Below are positions 1 to 6,500 of a stretch of DNA of 50,583 bases, piece by piece. The stretch spans positions 1-50,583 of the forward strand of contig CAZWCX010000045.1 of the NCBI GenBank assembly GCA_964632945.1, in the 5' to 3' direction. The DNA is from CAZWCX01 sp964632945. Its GTDB lineage: Bacteria; Planctomycetota; MHYJ01; WSZJ01; CAZWCX01. The position numbers were made by a program, and so were the translations under genes. Every line of letters starts with the position of its first letter. Positions within the stretch are counted from its first letter, which is position 1. The notes beneath the pieces are model-generated. The model worked only from the letters and a program-made list of their open reading frames with translations, made no database searches and was not told the DNA's origin.

Positions 1-50
1 GGCGCGAAAATCGCCTCGGCCGAACCTAGGATCTCAAGATGGAAGACCCA
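1..50. repeat. Diverged dispersed repeat, copy A (left edge)
   Basis: Bases 10-50 match 14831-14871 at 36 of 41 positions by eye. Read on the minus strand, both copies can encode a similar short peptide (W-x-F-x-L-E-I-x-G-S-x-E-A-I). In copy A this frame continues directly past the TAG stop of the small membrane gene at 51-275. It could be the remnant of a repeated coding element or a non-coding dispersed repeat. The copy runs off the left edge, so its full extent is unknown. Confidence 0.5.
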
Positions 51-275
51 CTAGTTCAGCGACACGAGCTTGTCGAGATACTCGCGGGACCGCTCGGACT
101 CCGGCTCATCGATGGGGGTGGCCGTCTGGACGGTCACCGGCTGAAGCACCGCCCGCCACAGGATGAACCAACCGAACGGGCCCATCACCGGACAGCCGCA
201 CATCACCACCGAGGAAACGACCTGGGTGGTGGGGGCGGTGTCGGCGCGGAGCGCGAATCGGGGGTTCAGGGACAT
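51..275 (-). CDS. Small hydrophobic membrane protein, unknown function
   Basis: Encodes 74 residues. The start at 275 is chosen because GGAGG lies five bases upstream; an in-frame ATG at 287 overlaps that ribosome site. A hydrophobic stretch at about residues 21-43, with Cys and Gly-Pro (VVMCGCPVMGPFGWFILWRAV), suggests one or two short membrane segments. The tail is charged. A strong sigma70-type promoter (352-380) lies upstream. The gene diverges from the Met-rich protein gene and may share its regulation. I do not recognise the family. The promoter and ribosome site make it more convincing than its length alone. Confidence 0.6.
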   Translation of the reverse strand: MSLNPRFALRADTAPTTQVVSSVVMCGCPVMGPFGWFILWRAVLQPVTVQTATPIDEPESERSREYLDKLVSLN

Positions 276-351
276 GACGGCCTCCATCGGACTTCCGGTT
301 CCTTTCGTGTCTCAACGGCAGTGTCGTTCGGGTGCCCGTGGTTGATGGATT

Positions 352-380
352 GTTATAGCGCACGGACCCTCCGTAGTCAA
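352..380 (-). promoter_or_regulatory. Sigma70-type promoter for the small membrane gene
   Basis: On the minus strand TTGACT (375-380) is followed by a 17-base spacer and TATAAC (352-357), close to consensus. It lies about 75 bases upstream of the ATG at 275. Confidence 0.6.
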
Positions 381-491
381 CGACAATCTTCGCTTGAACG
401 ACGGTTTCGTTTCCGATTGCAGAATCCCCTCCTCCGATTCCCAAGTCCCGCCCCCATCGGGGGTTCGCGATTGCGGACAACCCCTCCACCC

Positions 492-511
492 GCTTGAACG
501 CCCGTTCAAGC
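492..511. promoter_or_regulatory. Perfect 20-bp palindrome, candidate operator
   Basis: GCTTGAACG-CC-CGTTCAAGC is a perfect inverted repeat with 9-base arms and a 2-base centre, in the 427-bp gap between two divergent genes. The same half-site GCTTGAACG recurs at 392-400, next to the minus-strand -35 box. The symmetry and size fit a dimeric repressor of the TetR or similar class. No regulator gene lies beside it in the window. Confidence 0.5.
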
Positions 512-568
512 CAACGGATTTCGGTTCCTGCAGGCAAAGATATTTTTCCCCGCCGGGGGGTTCCGGCG

Positions 569-597
569 TTGACAGGTCGCGGTGCCCCCCGTAAATG
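569..597 (+). promoter_or_regulatory. Candidate promoter of the Met-rich gene
   Basis: A perfect TTGACA (569-574) is followed by 17 bases and a weak -10, TAAATG (592-597). It lies about 105 bases upstream of the ATG at 703. The palindrome at 492-511 lies upstream of it. The rest of 288-702 shows no coding signal. Confidence 0.4.
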
Positions 598-702
598 GAT
601 CCTCCGTGGACCCGCCGTGGGACCGCGGGTGGGCCGGAACCGATTTCAGGGCTCGCGTTCGCGCCGAGCCAGGACCCCGTTTCGATAAGTGAGGGAAACG
701 AC

Positions 703-1269
703 ATGACCAAGGGGACGATGAAGACCGACCGGATGCCGATGCCGATGCCGGGGATGATGCCCGGAATGGGGTCGATGCCGAGCATGTCGATGATGCCGAT
801 GGGCGGGATGATGATGCCCAACATGATGATGCCGAACATGATGAGCATGATGCCCGGGATGATGATGCCGTCCGGGATGTCCGGCATGATGAACATGAAC
901 ATGAACCTGATGCCGATGATGAACCGCTGCAAGATGGAGATGAAGAAGTGCGACGGCGGCATGATGATCACGTGCACGTGCGATGACGCGGCGATGTGCT
1001 CGATGATGCACTCGTGCTGCGACATGATGATGGGCGGCATGCCCAGCGTGATGATGACCATGAACGGCATGCCGATGTGCATGATGAACATGGGCATGTG
1101 CATGTGTACGATGGAGAAGACCGACCACGGGATGACGATGTGCTGCACCAGCGGCGACAAGAAGATGGCGGAGATGCTCCAGGCCATGTGCATGATGATG
1201 GAGAAGATGATGGCCTGCGGGATGAACTGCTGCATGATGATGAACGGCATGCCGATGTGCTGCTGCTGA
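703..1269 (+). CDS. Extremely Met- and Cys-rich protein, putative metal-binding or redox buffer
   Basis: Encodes 188 residues, of which I count 72 Met (38%) and 19 Cys (10%). ATG at 703 follows a GAGGGA ribosome site; the open frame extends upstream to 595 without one. The first 75 residues are almost only Met, Pro, Gly, Ser and Asn (motifs MPMPMPGMMPGMG and MMMPNMMS) and lack Cys. The second part adds Cys in CxC, CC and CxCC patterns, with His and Lys. It ends in CCC. The block MNGMPMC occurs twice, encoded by an exact 21-bp direct repeat at 1060-1080 and 1240-1260. No signal peptide or known domain is visible. Met/Cys clusters are typical Cu(I) ligands and Met is a reversible oxidant sink, so copper binding or oxidant scavenging is my inference only. 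Confidence 0.75.
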   Translation: MTKGTMKTDRMPMPMPGMMPGMGSMPSMSMMPMGGMMMPNMMMPNMMSMMPGMMMPSGMSGMMNMNMNLMPMMNRCKMEMKKCDGGMMITCTCDDAAMCSMMHSCCDMMMGGMPSVMMTMNGMPMCMMNMGMCMCTMEKTDHGMTMCCTSGDKKMAEMLQAMCMMMEKMMACGMNCCMMMNGMPMCCC

Positions 1270-1299
1270 TCGTTCGACGAACCGTTCAACGCGGAAGGC

Positions 1300-1343
1300 G
1301 CGAGGCTGCGCGCGGGCGACCGCCGCGGCCTCGCTTCGTTTTT
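1300..1343 (+). terminator. Intrinsic terminator or attenuator before the ACT gene
   Basis: A 7-bp stem GCGAGGC (1300-1306) / GCCTCGC (1328-1334), with an inner 5-bp stem CGCGG/CCGCG, is followed by TTCGTTTTT. It lies between the Met-rich gene and the ACT gene, whose ribosome site begins a few bases later, so it could end the first transcript or attenuate read-through. Confidence 0.5.
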
Positions 1344-1357
1344 CTGAAGGAGGGTGC

Positions 1358-1753
1358 ATGCATATCGTGAAACAGCTCTCCGTCTTCATGGCCAACCGGC
1401 CCGGGGCGCTGTCGGAACTGATCTCGCTCCTGTCGCAGGAGAAGGTGAACGTCGAAGGCTTCTCCGTGAGCGACACGGTGGACCACGCGGTGGTGCGGGT
1501 GGTGGTGGACAAGCCCGAACGGACCCTGCACCTCCTCGGCGACCACGGGATCCTGTGCGTGGAGAACGACATCCTGGCGGTCGACCTGCCCAATCGGCCC
1601 GGCGCGCTGGCCAACCTGTCGCAGAAGCTGGGGCGCGCGAAGGTGAACATCGAGTACGCATACGGCAGCGCGGGCAAACGCGGCGGCGCGGGCCGGCTGT
1701 TCCTGCGGGTGGGCGACCTGGCGCGCGCGCAGAAGGTGATCAAGAACCGCTAG
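1358..1753 (+). CDS. Tandem ACT-domain protein
   Basis: Encodes 131 residues. ATG at 1358 follows a strong AAGGAGG. Two ACT repeats are visible: residues about 4-70 (VFMANRPGALSELISLL) and 72-131 (DLPNRPGALANLSQKL). Both carry the N/D-R-P-G-A-L ligand-binding turn. Stand-alone tandem ACT proteins are usually amino-acid-sensing regulators and not enzymes. The ligand cannot be told from sequence. The gene lies 88 bases after the Met-rich gene with an attenuator-like hairpin between, and its 3' end overlaps the convergent mutY by 14 bases. A methionine- or sulfur-sensing link to its neighbour is only a guess. Confidence 0.85.
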   Translation: MHIVKQLSVFMANRPGALSELISLLSQEKVNVEGFSVSDTVDHAVVRVVVDKPERTLHLLGDHGILCVENDILAVDLPNRPGALANLSQKLGRAKVNIEYAYGSAGKRGGAGRLFLRVGDLARAQKVIKNR

Positions 1754-2918
1754 CGGGACGCGGGGATCGGGGGCGGGGCGGCGATCGTCGGCCGCTTCGC
1801 CCGGACCTGCGCCCGGACGCCGCGCCGTCCCCGGCACCGGGGTCGGTCTCCCCCGCCTCCAGGGCCTCCAGCACCCTCCGGTTGGCCGTGGGAAACGCCA
1901 GGGCGCGAAGGCCGCCGATCTTCACCCACCGCACCTCCGCGCATTCGATCGCCCGCGGACGCGCCGCGCCGCGCGGCACGCAGTGAAAGGCGTGCAGGCG
2001 GACCGACAGGTGAGTGTACTTGTGCGGCACGACGGCGAACCGGAGCCCGACCTCGACGTCGATCCCCACCTCCTCGCGGAACTCCCGCGCGAGCGCCTCC
2101 TCCGGCGATTCGTCCGGTCCGATCTTTCCGCCCGGGAACTCCCAGAGCCCGCCGAGCATGGCGTCCGGCCTGCGGCGGGAGACCAGGATCCGGTCGCCCC
2201 TGCGGCACGCGCCGATGGCGATCTCCAGGTGGGGCACGACTTTCTTCGGCCTGCGTTCGGGCACGGTGTCGACCGTCCCCGCGGCCAGGGACCGGCAACC
2301 GGTTCGCACCGGACAATCCCCGCACGCGGGCGATCGCGGGGTGCACACGGTCTGACCCAGCTCCATCACGGCCTGGTTGAAGTCTCCCGCCGCGTCCGGG
2401 TCGAGGGCCTCCCGCAGGAACGCCATCAGCGGCTCCTTGCCGAGCCGGGCTGCGTCCAGGCAGCGCGCCACCACCCGCCGCACGTTCCCATCCGCCACCG
2501 GCACCGGCTCGCCGCGGGTGATGCTGGCGAGCGCGGCCGCCGTATACTCCCCCACGCCGGGAATCTCCCGCCAGGCCGCCGCGGAATCGGGAAAGCGACC
2601 CCGGCGGGTGTGGACGATCTCGCGCGCCCCCGCATGGAGATGGCGGGCCCGCGCGTAGTACCCGAGCCCCTCCCAGAGCTTGAGCACGGCATCCAGATCC
2701 GCGCCGGCGAGCGCCTGCACGTCGGGAAAGCGCGCGAGGAAGCGGCCGAAGTACGGGATCACCGTTTCGATCCGCGTCTGCTGGAGCATGATCTCGGACA
2801 CCCAGACCCGGTACGGATCGCGGTCGCGCCGCCAGGGCAGGTCGCGCTCGTGCCGCCGATACCAGCGCAGCAGCGCCCGGCGAAAGGCGACCGGGGTCGA
2901 GTCGGCGGGGGATTTCAT
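1740..2918 (-). CDS. mutY: A/G-specific adenine glycosylase MutY with intact Nudix domain
   Basis: Encodes 392 residues. MutY removes adenine mispaired with 8-oxoguanine. The start at 2918 gives the usual MutY N-terminus; the open frame extends upstream to 3191 without homology. HhH-GPD features: catalytic Glu42 in SEIMLQQ, helix-hairpin-helix IPGVGEYTAAA (119-129), catalytic Asp143 in VADGNV, and the 4Fe-4S cluster C192-x6-C199-x2-C202-x5-C208. The C-terminal domain (about 230-350) is MutT-like. Unusually, it carries a complete Nudix signature G264-x5-E270-x7-R278-E-F-x-E-E-x-G-I286, which MutY C-domains normally lose. The last 35 residues are an Arg/Pro/Ser-rich tail. It is convergent with the ACT gene and overlaps it by 14 bases. 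Confidence 0.95.
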   Translation of the reverse strand: MKSPADSTPVAFRRALLRWYRRHERDLPWRRDRDPYRVWVSEIMLQQTRIETVIPYFGRFLARFPDVQALAGADLDAVLKLWEGLGYYARARHLHAGAREIVHTRRGRFPDSAAAWREIPGVGEYTAAALASITRGEPVPVADGNVRRVVARCLDAARLGKEPLMAFLREALDPDAAGDFNQAVMELGQTVCTPRSPACGDCPVRTGCRSLAAGTVDTVPERRPKKVVPHLEIAIGACRRGDRILVSRRRPDAMLGGLWEFPGGKIGPDESPEEALAREFREEVGIDVEVGLRFAVVPHKYTHLSVRLHAFHCVPRGAARPRAIECAEVRWVKIGGLRALAFPTANRRVLEALEAGETDPGAGDGAASGRRSGRSGRRSPPRPRSPRPASGS

Positions 2919-2988
2919 GCCGGGGGACTCTCTCCGATCGCGCCTCCCCTCGCAAGAGAAACCGCCGTTGCTCCGTGCGCCGCTCTGC

Positions 2989-3017
2989 TTGCCGCATCCC
3001 GACTCCCGGAGTACAAT
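2989..3017 (+). promoter_or_regulatory. Promoter of the 142-aa protein/DUF4132 unit
   Basis: TTGCCG (2989-2994), a 17-base spacer and TACAAT (3012-3017) form a good sigma70-type match. It lies about 55 bases before the ATG at 3073, in the divergent gap with mutY. Confidence 0.55.
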
Positions 3018-3072
3018 CCCGGCCGAACGATCCGCACCCCCGGGCCGCGAACCCCGCCGCAGGAGGACGACC

Positions 3073-3501
3073 ATGATCGTGATCGAAGGCCGGTCCGTCG
3101 GCGCCCGCAAGCCGCTCTTCGCGGAATGGTCGATCCCCCTCCCTCCCGATCTCGGCGACGGCGGCAAGCCGGTCACGCTGCGGGACCTCATTTCCCGTCT
3201 GGTGCGGGCGGAGCTCGAGGCGTACCGGACCCGGCGCGAGGCGCGGCGGCTCCCGCGCGTGTTGGGATCCGCGGAAATCGCCGACGGGGTCGCGCGCGGC
3301 CGGGTGGACCCGGGTGGACGCGAGGTACGCGCCGAGGGGGATGAGGAGACGGCCGTGGGGTGGGCCCTCCAGGCCTTCGAGGACGGCCTCTACCTCGTCG
3401 TGATCGACGGCGTGGAACAGCGCCGGCTGGACGGCGAAGTCTTCCTCCGGCCCGACAGCCGGGTCGCCTTCGTCCGTCTCGTCCATCTCGCGGGAGCCTA
3501 G
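3073..3501 (+). CDS. Small protein with beta-grasp-like pattern, partner of DUF4132 protein
   Basis: Encodes 142 residues. ATG at 3073 follows AGGAGG. The predicted order is strand-strand (MIVIEGRS, FAEWSIPLP), a long helix (TLRDLISRLVRAELEAY), a variable charged linker, then strands (LYLVVIDGVEQ, EVFLRPDSRVAFVRLV) ending in LAGA. That strand-strand-helix-strand-strand order and the hydrophobic C-terminal tail resemble ubiquitin-like proteins such as MoaD and ThiS, although the tail is Gly-Ala and not Gly-Gly. I recognise no named family. The stop is two bases before the GTG of the giant downstream gene, so they are co-translated and probably work together. Confidence 0.7.
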   Translation: MIVIEGRSVGARKPLFAEWSIPLPPDLGDGGKPVTLRDLISRLVRAELEAYRTRREARRLPRVLGSAEIADGVARGRVDPGGREVRAEGDEETAVGWALQAFEDGLYLVVIDGVEQRRLDGEVFLRPDSRVAFVRLVHLAGA

Positions 3502-3503
3502 GC

Positions 3504-6500
3504 GTGCTGACCCCTGCGCGGGCCAAAGCCGAGCTGGAGCGGCAACGGGACCCCGGCGACTCGGCGCGGCGCCTCGCCGACGCCGGCCGGCTCCCCGCGC
3601 GGGCCGGGGCGATCGCCCGGCTTCTCCTCTGCGGCGACGAGACCGGACGCCGGCGAATCGAACCCTCGCGACGGTGCGCCGCCGCCGAAGACGCGGTCGG
3701 GCGCCTCGATGCCCTCGACGCCGACGGACGCCGACTCGCCTTCCGCGCCGTCTTCGGCGACCTGACGCCCTGGGTGGAGGGCGCATGGGCGATCCTGCGG
3801 GCCGGGCCCTATCCGGTGGGATTCACCCGCAAGGCCTTCCGCGCCCCGGATCGGCCCGACCTGACCCGCCGACGGCGCGCCCGCTGGCTCGAGGCGCTCC
3901 GGCTCGAAACGGCGGGCCTCCCGGCCGATCCCGTCTGGCTGGCGGCCTGGGCCCCGCATCTGTGTGCCGACGCCCCCGCCGGGGTCGGGGAACCCGATGC
4001 CGTCAGCCCCTTGCTCGCCGCGGCGATCGACGCCGGCGGTCCGGTCGGAACCGCCGTCTTCGACACCCTCCTCGCCTCCGCGCGCGGCGAGCACGAGACC
4101 GGCGCGATGGGACGCCACGTCCTCCGCGCGCTCCTGCTCGCCTCCCGCCGGGACGGTTGGGAATTCGTGGAGCGGTTGCTGCAGTCCGCCCGGCGTCAGG
4201 AGGGACTCCGCCAGGCGATCCTGGAGAGCGCCGACGAGGCGCATCCGGACGCGTTTCGCCTCCTCCTCGACTCGATCGTGGAACACGGATTCGCGCGCTT
4301 CAGCGCCACCGTGCGCGCCGCCGACACGTGGCTCGGACTGCGCTGGGAGGCCGCCGCGTTCGGAACGGTCCATCGGACGCTGGAACGAGTGGCCGCGCTG
4401 CTCGACGATCCGGACGCGCGCGCGGCCGCCCTCGCGGGCGGAGACCCGGAGCCGACTTACCTGGCGCTCTGGTCGATGGCCTTCCGAGACGCGCCCGCCG
4501 CGGTGCCGGCGGCGGCGGCGCTGCTCGGGAATCCCGATCCCCGCCTCCGCTTCGCCGCCGCCCACCTCCTCGGACAACTGGGGGTCGCCGAGGCCCGGGC
4601 CGCGCTCCGGCCCGCGCTCGCCGACCCCGATCTGCGAGTCGCCTCCCGCGCCCTCGCGGGGTTCGAAGCGGACACGGCGCCCGCCGATGACGACCTCTAC
4701 GAACGACTCGTGCGCCTCCGGTGCCGACTGCCCGCACGCCCCGGCTCGGCGCCCCCCCTCGTCTGGCCCTGGGGCGGGGGCCTGGCCTCCGCGGGCGCCG
4801 TCCTGGCCATCTTGACCCGAACCCTCGGCCGGCGATCTCCGGACCTTCTGCTCGCCCACCGGAAGCAGATGGATGCGCCCACGCGCGCCTTGCTGGCCGG
4901 GACCCTCGGCCTCACGCGGACCCTCACACCCGAGGGGCGGGCCGCGCTCTTCGCCCTGGCCGGCGATCCCAGCCCCGGCGTACGCGGACACGCGTTACGC
5001 GCCCTGGCCGGGCGTCCCCCGACGCCCGCGGAGGCGCGCGCGCTGGAGGCCCGCCTGAACGCAACGTCGGGATCCATGCGGGGCGCCGTCCTCGGCCTGC
5101 TCGCCGGCCAGGAGGATCCGGAGGCCCTGCACTCCGCCGCCCGCCTGCTGGGCGACGGCTCCCCCGCCCGGCGCGCCGCGGGGCTGGAATTGCTCCGGCT
5201 GCTGGCGGAGTCCGGACGCGACCCGGAAGGCTGCCGCCGACTCGTCGCCCGGCACCGGCGGGAATCGGCTCCCCTCGCCCCCACGGAGGAGAAGCAGATC
5301 GACGCGATTCTCGCGCGTGCACCGGTCCCTCCCTCCTCCCGCGACGCCTTCGGTCTGCTGGATCCGGAAGGGCGCGCGCCCGTCCCCGAACCGGCGGCCG
5401 ACCGTGTCCGACTGGCGACCGAGGCCGCGGTCTCGTTCCTCGAGTCCCTCGACCGATGGACCCACGCCCGGCGGCATGTGTCGGTTTTGCACCCAGGTCT
5501 GCTGGAACCGGTGCCGCTCGGTTCGCTGGCCGAGACGCCGCGAAGCCCGGCGACGCCCGTCCGCCCCGCGGCCGACGATTCCGCCGCCATCGAACGCGAA
5601 CTCTGCGCCTGGTTCGACGGACGCGCCGACGAGCTCCGCGACCCGGACGGCCTGGAAATCGTCCGCGCGGCGCGGCTCCTGCGCCACCGGATGCGCGCGC
5701 GGCCGCAGCGGGACCGGGACGCCCTCGCGGCGCACTACCGAACCACCGGACGCCCGCCGCGAATCCGGTATCCGGAGCCCGTGCGCCATCTGCTGGAAGC
5801 CCTCCTCCGGTTGCGGCCGGTCCCGGGCGCGGACGGATTCCACCTCGATTTGCTGGAGACGTTTCTGGCCGATCTCTGCCCCTCGCCCGCCGCCCTGGCG
5901 CGCTCGCTCGACGACGAGGGGTCCGCGCTCCACGATGTCCTGGCGGCGGTCGCCCCGCCCGCGGCCGGCCGTGCCGCGCACCGGGACACCGCCGCCTTCG
6001 CGACGAGAAGGTTCGGACTCCTGCGCCGGCTGGAGACCGCCGCCGCCGCCCTGCCGGATCGCGGCGGACGCGCCGCCGACCCCCTCCCGCTCTTTCCCGA
6101 AACCCGGAACCCGCGCCGCCGCCGGTTCGTCGATCCGGAGGCGACCCTCGCGGCTTGGGAAGCCGGCGCCGCCACCGACCACGACCTGATCGACCTCTGG
6201 CTGGGGCCGCGGGATCCCCTCGCCGGGGGCTGGCACGCCTGGCAGCAGGCGACGCGCCGCCCCGGGTCCGGCGCACCGGGGGCGGCGGCCCATTCCACCC
6301 GGCTCGCGAACCTCATCGACCGCTGTCGCCGGCGGGTGCTCGAAATCGAACTGGAGCGGGGCGAAACCCCGACCGCGGCCACACCGGCGGTGCTTGTCCT
6401 CCCCCATACCGGCGGCGTGGACGTGCTGCTGCGCACACTTCGGCTGCTCGCGCCGGACCCGCTCCCGCGCCCCTCCGCGGCGCCCGACGCCTCCCGCGCC

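Noticed and set aside
312..1743. Minus-strand frames rich in Ile/Met/Pro (312-1289) and His (646-1743) opposite the Met-rich gene
   Set aside because: They are the complement of ATG-rich codons (CAT = His, ATC/ATG-like = Ile/Met). They lack ribosome sites, and the plus-strand gene has a start and stop signal.
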